DNA of 64,000 bases, from positions 13,818,954 through 13,882,953 of the forward strand of contig ML682007.1 in NCBI GenBank assembly GCA_007922195.1. Direction: 5' to 3'. Positions 1-10,591 of this stretch are shown piece by piece. The translations under genes were made by a program, and so were the position numbers. The DNA is from Podocnemis expansa. Its lineage: Eukaryota; Chordata; Testudines; Podocnemididae. Numbering within the stretch: the first letter of the stretch is position 1; every line of letters begins with the position of its first letter. The notes under the pieces were generated by a model. The model made no database searches. It was not told where the DNA came from and worked only from the letters and a program-made list of their open reading frames with translations.

Positions 1-346
1 CTATATACACAAATGTAGACTTCACTCAGCTTGGAGAATTAAGCTAGCCCCACTGATGGATTTATGACATCTAAACAACAGTTTTCTAGTTTTGATTTAC
101 TGATCCCACAGTTCATATCATAGAACATTTCAACAAAATATTGATATTTGAATGTTACCTTAAACAGATTTCTAGTTATTGGAGATTTTGCACACATGGG
201 TTTGGCTTTTTTTTTAATTTAGGGCTCAGTTATTAGACATCCTCCTTCACATATACAATTTGACTGGAAATATTTTTCTAAATTAAAGGGTAGAACTTAA
301 ATATAGAAATGCTATATGAAGTGGCCTGATCTGATCAGTTACTTAC

Positions 347-521
347 CTTTAAAGTATTTCACTGTTTTGACTTTCAGTTCTAGTGTGGCATCCTCATCAC
401 ACACAAAGACAGTACTGGGATGCTGCTGAAAGGCAGACACAGTCCACATGTGGTTCACCCCTTCCTCAATGGCTTTATACAAAGCAAATGCTTTATGGGC
501 TCCCGTGATTAGGATCATAAC
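347..521 (-). CDS. GNPDA1: GNPDA1 coding exon (residues 199-256)
   Basis: A 175-base exon following an AAATTCAG acceptor and ending in AAAG before a GTAAGT donor. It starts in phase 0 ([10 protein letters not shown]) and ends one base into a glycine codon, so a further coding exon must lie beyond the left edge. It encodes the [14 protein letters not shown] and [17 protein letters not shown] blocks of the hexosamine deaminase fold. Confidence 0.96.
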
Positions 522-3500
522 CTGAATTTTTTTAAAAATTGCATTAAGATTGTGTAACATTTAAAGAGAATACACAAGTATGATTTGAAGCTAGCTAGAT
601 TGGTCTTCTAAAGATGATTATTTTGTTCCTTCCCATTGTGTTTCAGTCCATGACTGGGTACTGTTCACTTTGGCTGTATCATCTTAGTAAAATTATGACT
701 TGCTAGGCCATTTTAAAGTGTATCCACCTGCTTCTGAGGTCTCCCTTTAGTATTTATGCAGCAGTAGACTAGAGCACTTTTAGACAGCTAGGGGTGGTGA
801 TTAACAGTTCTGAACTACAAGTAAAAAAAAGTTGAACCACACCACTTTGCAACTCTCCCCGTGTACTGGTGTACATCTGAGTAAGCCCCTGGTTTTACAT
901 TGAGAGCTTACATGAGATTGTCAACTGGAAACTTCTTTACCTAGCCTCCCAATTTTACAGGCTACCAGCTCAATACAATTGTGTTGCATAGTTATATGAA
1001 AAATATTAAAAACAGGCTCATGTGGAAGCCAGATGAACATAATTGTAATGTGTATGGCTGTTTGGTAAGCCACTTTTTGTCTCTCCCCCCAGCCCCCATG
1101 TATGGTTTCACTTTTATTAGGATCAAATCTCAGCCATCATATCACCATTTATAAGTGCTTCAATTTGTGTATCTAATTTGATCTTAGCTAGATTTACCAT
1201 CAAAGAAGCCCCAGAAAAAAAACTGTAGCAGTTATGCAGGGTACAAGAAGGTACATGGGTGGTTTAATTAGTTGCCCAAATGATGCTCCTGGAAGCTCTA
1301 ATGCCTCAGGCTGGGCTGCAGAAAGTAGCATTGCTTGAAGACTCAGCAATCTTTAGATGTTCCATGGAGCACATTAGTCACTATTTTTCTTCTAACCTCT
1401 CTAGCATCCATGACTGTGCCTACTCCAACTGTCAGAGCCATGGTGGGGACTTTGGAAAGGTCGCCATCAAAGAATCTAGCATTAGCCAAGATTGTGTCCA
1501 TAGCCAACGTCTTCACTCTAGTTCTGGACACCAGACTTGAGCCGGGCTCGTTGAAGGCAATGTGACCATCTGGGCCAATACCTGTGTTGGAGACAGTTTA
1601 AGAACTAGGTCACTTACTGCCTTAACACTTATCATAGACAGGGCCAACAGCACTCACTGTAAAAATGCTGTTGGTTCCTAAAAATAGCTACAGAACAGGG
1701 GAAGCATATCACTTTCATACAAAAATATACAGATTTGCTCAAGCTCAGAGATCTTACTTCCCTTGAAGTGAATAGCAAATCTTCCACTGAAATCCAGAAA
1801 CTCCCTAAAGCAAAGGAATGGTGTAACAACTAAAGTAATTTGATGTTAGTACCCCAAGCTAATAGGCTGGAAAAGCCTCATGCTAAAAGTTGCCAAGGAT
1901 CTAAAGAAGTAGCCCTGTTAGTCTAGTCCAGGAAGTTTGGAGGGGGGGGGGGGAGAGCAGGCACAGGACTCCTTATGTTAAAAGTGAGCACTGTCTTAGG
2001 AGGAGAGATTGCAGATAAGTTCTATAATCAGCAAACTTTACAATAGCAAATTCTAGTAACAATTTTGATTGCCACACCTCTTGTCAATTTTTAGTCCTTG
2101 ATATTTTTCTGAAGAATTCACCATTGAACTGAAACCTTCCTAGCTAAATCTTGGGTTAAACAGCAATTTAAAACATAAAAATCAGTAACTGAATAATGTT
2201 TCTTTAACCAGTGACTTCTGTGGAAAATAAAAAAAGTTATACCCCACCCCAGCTCCTGTCAAATATACCTCAAGAGTGACTAAACTAAGCACATAAAGAG
2301 CGCTCATTAAGGACTTCATCCATGGCCAGGTGGCGTAGGACCACTCCACAATCACTGCCTACCCTGCAACTGGGACTTTGGAGCCACTGTGTTCTTCACA
2401 TTTTGTGACCCATCTACCTGAGCAAGAGACATATTCCACTGACATAATGTGATCATAAGGCGTGAGAAGGGATGGAGCTGCTCCCTGGACAACCTGTGAG
2501 AATCTCTGAGACAAAAAAAGTACATATAACATGGCAGCTCAGTCAACTGTGCATGGCATCTGTTCCTGTCAATGCCATAGAAGAGAATGGCTAGAGATGA
2601 CACTTAAGTCAGGTGGATGTATATACACTACTTGGAGAGGGGATGCACATGTGGCTTTACTGACTCCCTATCCAATAAATGACAAGACAAGAGAAATTCC
2701 CCCAGAAAAAAAAGTTAGCTGGAATTATGGCAGCAACACAGCTGTGTTCTTTCCAAGTTTCTTATTCCTTCAGATTTTCACCTCCAACAAAGAGTTCAAT
2801 TCCTCCAGCTGCTTTGATTTTCTCCTCAAATGCATCACACTCTGCCTGTAGGTCAGCTGCATTTCCATCCAGAATGTGGGTGTTTTCTGCAGAGATGTCG
2901 ATGTGCTTGAAAAAGTTATTCCACATGAAAGAGTGGTAGCTTTCTGGGTGATCCCTTGGGAGACCTGGTAACCAGAAATATTTCATGTTTATGTTACAGT
3001 CACACCTGCAGACCCCACTATGGATCCAGGCCTCATTGTGCTGAACACTCTACAAAGACAATTCCAGCCTCAAAGATTTTACAGTCCAGGCCTCACTGAC
3101 TTTCACATCCTGTACACTGCAGACTGCTAGACTGGGATCCAAAGTGACAAATAGGCTCTTGTCATCCTCTCCCTTGCCCCTGTATAAGAACTTATATGTA
3201 CACTTGCCTAGACACAGTAGGTTTTGATTAACAAGGAAATGACAGCTATCCCCATCTGCCCTTCAGGCTGGGCTTCCTTAACTTCCCCAAATTTAACAAA
3301 AGTCACAGTAGTTTGAGGAAGATTATCTCTGTTGTTTGGATAAGGTACAAAGAGAGACACCCCCCCCCCCCCCCGTGTCTGATGAAGTGGGTTTTTCTCC
3401 CACAAAAGCTCATGCAATAAATACATTTGTTAGTCTTTAAGTGCTACAGGACTCTGTTTTACTGAACTAGACTAACACAGCTGCCTCTTTGGAACCAAAA

Positions 3501-5963
3501 AGACCAAATACACAGCAGGTATAGTTTTTCTGATCTACAACATTCTGCTAAATTATTGTTAGTCCAAGCATATTAATATGCCAAAACCAGAGAAACTACT
3601 GTAGTCTTACTAAGCAGGAGTTCTTTCAAGAACTCCCTGATTGTTATGAAGCCATCATTTATAGACTGCATAATCCTAACACTAATCCACACCTCTATGA
3701 CTACAATTAACTCACAGAAAAAGAAAAAAAAAAAAAAAGTGTCCACTCAGATCAGGAAAAGAATGCAACATTAGGGTCAAAGACCAAGCAAACATGACTG
3801 TTTACACACATATATACTTTGATAACCAGAGGATCTGTTCATTTGTCTCGCTGAACCAGATCTGAGGGAATATTGCATCTCTATTTCACAACCAAGGCAA
3901 TTCTAATCTATCATCATAATAGGATCACATATCAGTAAGTCTAAAGTGCAGTCTTGCTGGAGCGCTGCCTGTTTCCTTCACTAGTTACAGACAGGGCAAC
4001 AGCACTTCACCCAAACCAGCAAAGTAGCACAAGGAATTAACAAGATCAGTTTTCCCGATCAGAAGCAAGCTAGATTAAAATGGGAAATTCAAAGATATTA
4101 CATACAATCTAACAGCATCTTCAGTGGGACTTCTTTAATGCCCAGGTACTACACCAGACAGCTTTAAAGAGGCATTACAGCTAATGCAGTCTCCTTGATC
4201 GGAAGATAAGATAGCAGCTTGTTAAAATGCATATACAGCATTCTGAGCTCTTATCTTCCTCCTCCCCATTTGGGTTTTGGGATCATTTGACACTGGGTTC
4301 TGTATGAAGTGACTTATTTTATATAAAAATAAATGTCTGATTTCATTCACCACAATAAGACATTTGGGACCAAATACAACGTAAAAAGAGGGGTGGGAGA
4401 GAAGACTTGACTGTGTCCTTTCCACATTTCATGAAATAATACAACTCACCTACATATTCATCCATATTAAAGGTTTTCACATATTTGAAGGACAAGTCTC
4501 CATTCTTATAATACTCAATCAGTTTTTTGTAACATCCTAAAGGAGTGCTTCCTAAAAAAAGATACAAGTCAGAATAGTTAGTGGAATTAGTGTATGCACA
4601 CAACTGTGAAATACAGAACTGTGTAAGCATTATGCATCATTAATTCAATTATTTAAAGTGTTTTTATGTTACTGAATGACTGAACTGTTCAGTTATAAAA
4701 ATACTGGCACAGAGAGAAAGCCATCAAGCAAACTCAGGACTGACGCCATCTGTTCAAAATCCTACTCATAGCAGAACTTTGCTAATGACAGAGAGATCCA
4801 AAAATCCCCAACTACTATCTCACACATTCCTTGCTTCTTCAGACTTCAGGTTTCCTCTGTATAAAACAAGGGATAGCATTTAACCCCATGTTCTGTGAGG
4901 TAGACATCTGAACACACCTGCTCTGAAGATTATAAACAAAAACAAAAACAGCTATGCATACCAAACAATATAGTTTTACCAGACTCCTAGCATACGTAGC
5001 CTAGGTGAGGCCAATCTAGATCCTATATGGTGTTGTGGGAGGGGCAGCCCAGTAGCTTGCACTTCTGATGCTGCCTCTCCAATAATAAGCATGTTGCTGG
5101 ATCACAATCCAAACAAAAAAATAATTCTGTAGTAAATCTACATCAGTTTGCAACTTCAAGAGTATACAGCACATCTCCTCTTGCTCCAAGATTACAGATT
5201 CTTACTATTTGAATTAAAATAGAATCTATTAACCAGACATCAGTTATGACACACAGTTGAGCAGTTCCAGTTCTGTCTAGTTGTGATCATTCATCTCAGC
5301 ATGTGTTACACCACTCTCAATTGGACAGAATCAGAACTTCTCTACTGCATCTCAGCCTCCTTATGGCTAGTAATGAAGATTCTCTTAATTCAAGTAGCGA
5401 GGGTCACTAATATTGGAAGCAGACAAACAGAGTCCCTATTTTATATACAGGGGAGGCACGTAGTTCTCCAAAGCATAAAGCACAACCAACCATGCCACTT
5501 ACATGAATAGATGTCTCACCATGAAATGCATCAGCTTTCATATAAATGGACTGTCCCCTTGTTAGTTGGTGAGCCTCACTCCATATAAGTAACTTACCTT
5601 AAAAAAACCTCTTTCTGTCTTTAAAGTAAATACATTATATAGACTGATACTCCCCAAGTAACAGCAGAACCATCTTTCTACATAGAAGCTGATGCACTGC
5701 ATCAGGGGATGCTCCATTCACACAAGCAAACCACTCTGCCAGTGGTGTGCTCCAACTGGTGGAATAGTCAAGGGTGCTTTAAAGCTGCTTGAACATGAAA
5801 TACCATCAGTATCTTAAAGAGTCCTCTTTCACAACCTACCTGTGGGAAGTCCAAGAGTGAAGTATTTGTCCGGACCAGGGTTAAACTGGATGATTCGGTT
5901 CCTAATGTATTTTGCAGCCCACTCACTGGCTTGCAAATAGTTCTCCAGAATGATGAGTTTCAT
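347..5963 (-). CDS. GNPDA1: Glucosamine-6-phosphate isomerase/deaminase 1 (partial: residues 1-256 of about 289)
   Basis: Cytosolic enzyme that converts glucosamine-6-phosphate to fructose-6-phosphate plus ammonia, passing hexosamine carbon to glycolysis. Five coding exons join in phase at 5963-5840, 4551-4450, 2964-2782, 1581-1397 and 521-347, all with GT/AG junctions. The product keeps the family active-site residues: Asp72 in NMDEYVG, and Asp141, His143 and Glu148 in [10 protein letters not shown]. The [10 protein letters not shown] and [10 protein letters not shown] blocks near the allosteric and lid regions are also intact. The start is the first ATG of the first coding exon, with A at -3. 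The C-terminal exon (about 33 residues) is not in the window. The paralogue GNPDA2 is very similar; GNPDA1 is preferred because the protein begins MKLIILE and NDFIP1 lies next door, as in human 5q31. No frameshift or lesion is visible. Confidence 0.96.
522..1396. other. GNPDA1 intron, no extra feature seen
   Basis: AT-rich intronic sequence between coding exons. I see no repeat that I can name and no conserved open frame. The first 346 bases of the window are likewise intronic. Confidence 0.7.
1397..1581 (-). CDS. GNPDA1: GNPDA1 coding exon (catalytic Asp141/His143/Glu148)
   Basis: A 185-base exon beginning [16 protein letters not shown], the catalytic loop of the family, and running through [18 protein letters not shown]. 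The acceptor is CCAACACAG. The donor is GAG followed by GTTAGA, a weak site with T at +3, but it is the only one that keeps phase with the next exon, which starts at valine. Confidence 0.96.
1902..1953. repeat. PLE-end fragment beside a 12-G run
   Basis: The motif GTTAGTCTAGTCCAG is the end of the PLE-derived short repeat seen many times in this window. It is followed at 1942-1953 by an uninterrupted G tract. The rest of this intron (1582-2781) holds nothing else recognisable. Confidence 0.5.
2782..2964 (-). CDS. GNPDA1: GNPDA1 coding exon (residues 77-136)
   Basis: A 183-base exon from [12 protein letters not shown] to GGIELFVG, with an acceptor TTACCAG and donor GTGAAA. It is split inside glycine codons at both ends. 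The reading [20 protein letters not shown] is typical of vertebrate GNPDA proteins. Confidence 0.96.
3360..3496 (+). repeat. PLE-derived short repeat with 15-C run
   Basis: A poly-C run (3360-3374) is followed by the shared unit: a CTGATGAAGTGGG segment, CTCCCACAAAAGCTCATG, TTTGTTAGTCTTTAAGTG, CAGGACTC, and finally ACTAACACAGCTGCC ending TTTGGAACC. It lies in a GNPDA1 intron. The remaining intron sequence to 4449 appears unremarkable. Confidence 0.7.
4450..4551 (-). CDS. GNPDA1: GNPDA1 coding exon (contains Asp72)
   Basis: A 102-base exon encoding [20 protein letters not shown] through FNMDEYVG. It holds the sugar-phosphate-binding loop (GSTPLG) and the general-base aspartate (Asp72). The acceptor is a T-run followed by AG; the donor is GTGAGT. 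Confidence 0.96.
4552..5839. other. GNPDA1 intron, nothing named
   Basis: AT-rich intron sequence. I see no exon-like frame and no repeat I can classify. Confidence 0.6.
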
Positions 5964-5977
5964 GGTCTCCTGCACGT
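5840..5977 (-). CDS. GNPDA1: GNPDA1 first coding exon with start codon
   Basis: The exon runs from an acceptor CTTTATTTTAG (first exon base 5977) through 14 untranslated bases to ATG at 5963, then encodes [20 protein letters not shown] onward to FTLGLPT. The donor GTAGGT lies at 5839-5834. It agrees in length with exon 2 of the mammalian gene. Confidence 0.94.
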
Positions 5978-7317
5978 CTAAAATAAAGCCACTTATCAAA
6001 AATAGTTCACCATCTGCATTAAAATAAATATTGGGAGCTCATTACTCCACTAATTCTTCTGCACACTCTTGCTCTACCTCTCACTGAGCACATTAATGAA
6101 ACAGTAACCAAGTTCCTGTGGTCCTGTGAAAAGAACACAGCTGGCCAATAGCAGATAGAAGTAGCTCTAGCAAAATTGTTGCCTAGGCAAGTTATTCCTA
6201 CATAGAGGCAAGAAGAGAGCTTGGGTTTTCTGAGTATCCAGACCACTCTTGCAGTGGTGTGGCAGGTTGTCGATGCAAAAAAACTAGCTGGAGGTTCCCA
6301 AGGATACCCTGTCTCAAGTCAGAGGAGACAGAGGGTAATCCAATGAGACCCCATCTCTTCATGCTGACTCTCCTCCCCGTTCGGTCTCTGGCAGTCTAAC
6401 TTTGACAGAAGCCATGCTACTTCTCTGCAAGCCAGTGCCCCAGAACTTGCCCAAACAGGGTTAACACTTACAAAGGGAAAGAACAAAGCAAGTTAAAATT
6501 GACCAGATCAGCCTTAATTAACCCTAGTGCTGTAGGATTTGAGGAGTCAAAAGCTGTCTCCAGAGGACCATGCCCATTCCCATGTCCACCCCCCACCAAT
6601 GGATTCTATAGTATATAAATCAGGCAAGGGTGGGGTTGAGGAGGACAAACAATGCCATGGAGGAAGCACACTCTGGTTTCCTTCCAAGCCAGGCCCCATT
6701 AGATCCTAATTCCTGCTCCAAGTGGTAGCAGGAAACAATCTGATCCCAAATTAAAAGGAAGCTGGGAACTTGGCACACCAGTGTAGTAAAACACAGAAAA
6801 TGCAGCTTCCCTTTGAGCCCACCCACAGACTACAGACTTGGGAAGCTGTATGTCAGATAATCCTCCCCCAGCCCTGCTCCCCCTCCAAAAAAGTGAGGGC
6901 TAAGCAAAAGGCAGCAGACAGACTCCTGTCTGTGGGTGACCTTGCCTAACTTACCACACAGCAACACTAAAGACAAGGGCAGGGCCATCCCTAGGGGGGC
7001 GTGGGGAAAGTCAGTGTGAGCCTCCTTGATGTCCTAAATCATTTGTGTGTGTCTTGGGCCTGGTCGCTTCCTGAATTTCTGGCTTCCAACACCACATGAC
7101 CGGAGCCAGACATGCTAAATCCATCATCTTTGTTGCAATGAAAAAGAAAGAAATTGGGTGAGCTTGGTGGCATTTTCAGATATTTCCCCTCTTTCTTAGG
7201 GCAGGGCTTGGCAGCTCTTGTGATGTCAAAGTACAGGGCCCCCTAAAGCATGGGGTGAGTCCTATTCACCATACCACAGGGAGAGCTCTGGATGGGGTCT
7301 TCCCCATAGTTTTAGGC
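5978..7317. other. GNPDA1 intron 1, distal part
   Basis: Mostly unclassified. At 6980 the sequence CAGGGCCATCCCTAGGG matches the terminal sequence of the hAT element at 23429-23890, so a truncated relative of that element is present; its far end could not be defined. Confidence 0.45.
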
Positions 7318-8090
7318 CAGGCTTGTCCAACCTGTCATCCAAGAGCCAGATCTGGCCTGCTGAGCCACCACACGCACACTCTTTCCACTTTCCTCCTGCC
7401 TTGCCATGCCATGCTCCTCCACCCGCCCTTTCTCCCTCATCACCCCACCCTGCTCTCCATGCTGCTCCTTCCCTGCCAGCTACACACCCACTACCCTTTC
7501 TTGCCCCCACACCACACCCCTTTCCTCTCCCCTGCCACCCCACATGGCCTCCCCCCTCTTGCCATCCCCCCACCCTGCTCCCTGGACTCTCCCCCAGCAC
7601 CCCACATGCCCACCCCTGCCCTATCACCTCTTCTCTTCCTTGCTAGCCTTACTTTTATAGATTCCAAAGGGATAGCTGTGTTAAGAAAACAACAAGCAGC
7701 TGTTTTTTTACTGGACTAGACTAACATGGCTATCCCTTTGGAAACTGACATAGCTGTGTTAGTCTAGTCCAGCAAAAGAGTTGTGTGGCACTTTAAAACT
7801 AACAGAGTTATTTTTTGCAGGAGCTTTCAGCTTTCTCCCACAAAAGCTCCTGCAAAAAATAAATCTGTTAGTCTTAAAGTGCCACAAGACTCCTTGTTTT
7901 TTTACTTTTGCAGAACATTTATAGATTTACAGAACTACAATGAGCTTGGATGCTGGTGCTCATTTCCAACTGTTTAAATTTTATGAATAACAACAAGATG
8001 AATTTCCATGCCATATCTAGCCAAAATTTGCTCCCCAGCGAGAAAAGAATTGCAATGGGGCCCCTCACCCAGAAAGTCTGGACACCCCTG
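7318..8090. mobile_element. hAT-like non-autonomous DNA transposon, with PLE insertion
   Basis: The ends are CAGGCTTGTCCAACC and (reverse complement) CAGGGGTGTCCAGACTT, typical hAT termini. Flanking octamers TTTTAGGC and CTTGAGGT agree at 5 of 8 positions, suggesting an aged target duplication. The interior from 7380 to 7640 is C/T-rich low-complexity DNA. A PLE-derived palindromic repeat interrupts it at 7657-7912. No transposase is present. Confidence 0.6.
7657..7912. repeat. PLE-derived rearranged palindromic repeat
   Basis: Contains the repeat ends in both orientations: TTCCAAAGGGATAGCTGTG and its inverse CATGGCTATCCCTTTGGAA, then CTAGTCCAGCAAAAG, CTCCCACAAAAGCTCCTG and TCTGTTAGTCTTAAAGTG. 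It sits inside the hAT-like element, so it inserted after that element. Confidence 0.65.
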
Positions 8091-8190
8091 CTTGAGGTGC
8101 CTTAGCTCAGAGCAAAAAAAGAAACCAAGAGAGAGCAGGCGCCCAGCAGCATGGGCCAGCTGGGGGACTTTTGGCCACTTCTCCCGCCCA

Positions 8191-8206
8191 CGCCTAGGGG
8201 GCGCTA
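8191..8206 (+). promoter_or_regulatory. CTCF-like motif
   Basis: CGCCTAGGGGGCGCTA matches the CTCF core consensus at about 14 of 16 positions, including the AGGGGGCGC heart of the site. It lies within GNPDA1 intron 1 next to the CpG island. Confidence 0.45.
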
Positions 8207-8456
8207 GAGGGGAACAAGGCACGTGACGGGGGCGTGGCTGGTCCCTCTCCTCAGCGCCCCACCGACGGCGCGCAACGGGCCCCGCGCAGGGGAGGCGAAG
8301 CGCCGCGCCTGAGGGGCATTTGCCGCTCGCAGGCAGGCGGAAGCCCGCAAAGCAGCGGCGGGAACCGGACAAAGGGACGCTACAGCCTGGCAGCCGCCAT
8401 TTTACACCGGAAGACGCGGGACTCGAACTCGCGCCGCCAGCCCCTGGCCGCCTCAC

Positions 8457-8560
8457 CTGTCCACGCGCTGCAGTTTGCTGCGCCCGCCCGCAGCGTCTAC
8501 CCCGAGCCGCGGCTCCTGGTCATGTGACCGGGAGCGAGTCACGCGGGGAGCAGAGTGGGC
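8457..8560 (-). other. GNPDA1: GNPDA1 putative non-coding first exon (5'UTR)
   Basis: A strong minus-strand donor (ACAG|GTGAGG) sits at 8457/8456 inside CpG-dense sequence. It is the most plausible 5'UTR exon for the gene whose first coding exon has only 14 bases of leader. The transcription start is not determined by sequence; the upstream limit given is a guess. Confidence 0.55.
8519..8528. promoter_or_regulatory. M-box/CLEAR-like E-box at GNPDA1 promoter
   Basis: GTCATGTGAC is a nearly palindromic E-box with the flanks preferred by MiT/TFE and USF bHLH-ZIP factors. A second E-box with the flank CACGTGAC lies about 300 bp away at 8220-8227. A regulatory role is inferred only. Confidence 0.35.
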
Positions 8561-8600
8561 GGCCGCGCTGACTTTATGCCCCGCCCCCTCACGCTGAGTC

Positions 8601-8614
8601 GCGCCCCCTGCTGG
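8601..8614 (-). promoter_or_regulatory. CTCF-like motif
   Basis: Read on the minus strand the site is CCAGCAGGGGGCGC, essentially the CTCF core consensus. It flanks the GNPDA1 promoter on the upstream side. Occupancy cannot be judged from sequence. Confidence 0.5.
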
Positions 8615-8679
8615 GCTGGGGGTCTCCTGGCAGCTCTGGGCTGGGGCAGCCTGGGGTGGCGGTGCTAGGCTGCCTATGG

Positions 8680-9273
8680 CAGTGTGGTTCCCAGGCTTTT
8701 CAACTATGAGGCCTCCTTTTTTCCTGTAAAAAAATTTGGGGCACCTCTCCCCAAAAGGAAATAGTTGTTGTGGGAGGCTGAATGCAGGCGGAGGTGCTGC
8801 AGAAGCTGGTCCCTGCTTGCTCCTAAGCGGCGGGGGCATAGCTAGGGTGAGGCTGCTCACAGCAGGCAAATAGAGTTTATTTAGAATAGGAGAGCAGTGG
8901 TTCCCAACATTTTCTCTGCCGCGACACACCACGTTACCTTTAATTAATTTGAGGTGCACTGCCATAGAGTTGCCAAATGAACTCATGAATATTCATGAGC
9001 CAATCCAGAGCTCTTTGAGTGGTTTTTCAACACATTGGATGGCACATCTGCTCAGACCTGACAGCATACCTGTGTGCCATGGCACACTGCTTGGGAAACA
9101 CTGTTGTAGGGCCCTCTCCAAAATGAATCACTGGCTGGCAGTGGGTGCTGCTGGATTGGGCCTGGGCGGCCTGCCACTGGCCAGCTGTGACTAGGGCCGG
9201 ATGCTTTCAAAGACCCCTTGCAATAACTCCACAGACCCCCAGGGTACTCTGGACCCCAGCTTGGGAACCACTG
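8680..9273. mobile_element. hAT-like element (outer)
   Basis: The termini are CAGTGTGGTTCCCAGGCTT and, in reverse complement, CAGTGGTTCCCAAGCTGG. Flanking octamers GCCTATGG and GCATATAG match at 6 of 8 positions. No transposase frame is visible. It lies just upstream of the GNPDA1 CpG island and carries a second hAT-like element inside it. Confidence 0.65.
8895..9103. mobile_element. hAT-like element (nested)
   Basis: Begins CAGTGGTTCCCAACATTT and ends with AAGCAGTGTGCC... in the inverse sense as CAGTGTTTCCCAAGC. The ends resemble those of the surrounding element. No convincing 8-bp duplication could be seen, so it might instead be an internal duplication of the outer element's terminus. Confidence 0.5.
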
Positions 9274-9317
9274 GCATATAGCATCTGGGAAAGGGGGAGG
9301 CGCAGTGTATGAAAGTT

Positions 9318-9374
9318 TATTTCCAAAGAAATTTGTTAGGCTTTAAGGTGCTGCAGGATTCTCTTTGTTTTTGA
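9318..9374 (+). repeat. PLE-derived short repeat fragment
   Basis: AAATTTGTTAGGCTTTAAGG followed by TGCTGCAGGATTCTCTTTG is the 3' half of the recurring PLE-tail unit. Confidence 0.6.
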
Positions 9375-10531
9375 TAATCTGATTTCCTTCCTCCTGGGTC
9401 CTCACTCAGACACTGAATTTGTCAATGGTTCAAGCTATTAAAAGTGACCAAGACCCAGGTACTAGAATTCTTCAAGAAGGTCAGCCACAGGGCTTGGCCC
9501 AATGGTTTTGGGTGCCCTACACAATGAATAAATGTAACCTAACTTTTATTTTAGTGTAGACCCAGACTCATGACTTTTGGGGGCCTGATCCATTAGTTGA
9601 ACACTTGGGGGTTGATAACAGTGAGTAAGGTAAAACCACAATGACACAATTTTATAAATATCTATCCCAAAGGAATCTAGCTAATCTAACTAGGTATGTT
9701 TATGAGCCCCAATCCTGCAAGGTTGGCTGCAGGAGCTGTGGTTGTATCTGAACTCCTTCTGTGTATTTAAAATAGGTATATCAAAAACATTTTCCTTTTT
9801 AGTTCTTCTTTCCCAGTTTCTATGAAAAAATAGTTCAATGAGTTTGTAGGTGTGCATGTCAGAGAGTGAGTCACTGGGTAAGGAGGTGTGTTGTCTGACT
9901 TTATGTGAAAAAGCACCTTTAATAGTCTCCATTATTTGCATTTGGAAGAGGATTATATCAATGATAGAAATTACTATGCTGAGGTTGACAGGACGCATTG
10001 TAATAATAGCTGCAAGTAGTACGCCAAAGCTGTGCTGCTTTGGGATCCTATTAACCCTCTCAAGATAATGACGGTCACTGTTGCTTATTAATCATATGAT
10101 GTCAAATATATGTTCAGGGCTTTGTAGATTGAATTAAAAGATACAATATTCTCTGTCCCAAAGTGTTCACTGTCTAAGGCCCCTGTATGGGTTAGGCGGA
10201 GAGCTGGATCTAATTTTAGGCAGAATGAGATAATAGTCTGTGCTTAGCATGCTTAGATGGGATACCTACAGGTTCTTCAGGAAACAGCAGTGAGGCTGGA
10301 TCCTGCCAGTCAATGGGACTGTTCACAGTGCACACAATATTCAAGTTTTTGCAGGACCAGGGTCTTAGACCTGCTCTACACCTAAACTCAGGTTGACTTA
10401 GTTATGTCAAAACAATAAAATTCACGCTCTTGAGATATGTGGTAAACAAAACCTAAGCCTGAGTACAAATAAGGCTACATGCACACTGATATCGGTACTG
10501 TTGGTGCCACTGGTTTGATTTTGCAGGATCA

Positions 10532-10591
10532 TTAATAATAATAATAATAATTAATAATAATAATAATTAATAATATAATAATATAATATAA
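10532..10591. repeat. AAT/AT-rich microsatellite
   Basis: An imperfect run of TAA/AAT triplets grading into AATAT repeats, about 60 bp. Confidence 0.9.

Larger units (their letters stand above)
8150..8660. promoter_or_regulatory. CpG-rich promoter region of GNPDA1
   Basis: The block is GC-rich and dense in CpG, unlike the AT-rich introns on either side. It overlaps the putative first exon. E-box motifs are at 8220-8227 (CACGTGAC) and 8519-8528 (GTCATGTGAC), and CTCF-like motifs lie at either end. No TATA box is evident, as expected for a CpG-island promoter. Confidence 0.75.

Noticed and set aside
1..300. Search for the last GNPDA1 coding exon
   Set aside because: No VHNKLVDP-like coding sequence is present on the minus strand; the exon must lie outside the window.
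7255..7719. 154-residue proline/serine/histidine-rich open frame, plus overlapping frames on both strands
   Set aside because: It is C/T-rich low-complexity interior of a hAT-like element with no codon structure or family match.
7974..8456. 160-residue minus-strand frame ending near the GNPDA1 first-exon donor
   Set aside because: GC-rich chance frame crossing the donor and the hAT end; it does not join in phase to the GNPDA1 start exon.
8453..8986. 177-residue minus-strand frame upstream of GNPDA1
   Set aside because: It runs through the CpG island, the proposed 5'UTR exon and a hAT element. The known protein begins at 5963; this frame has no family similarity.
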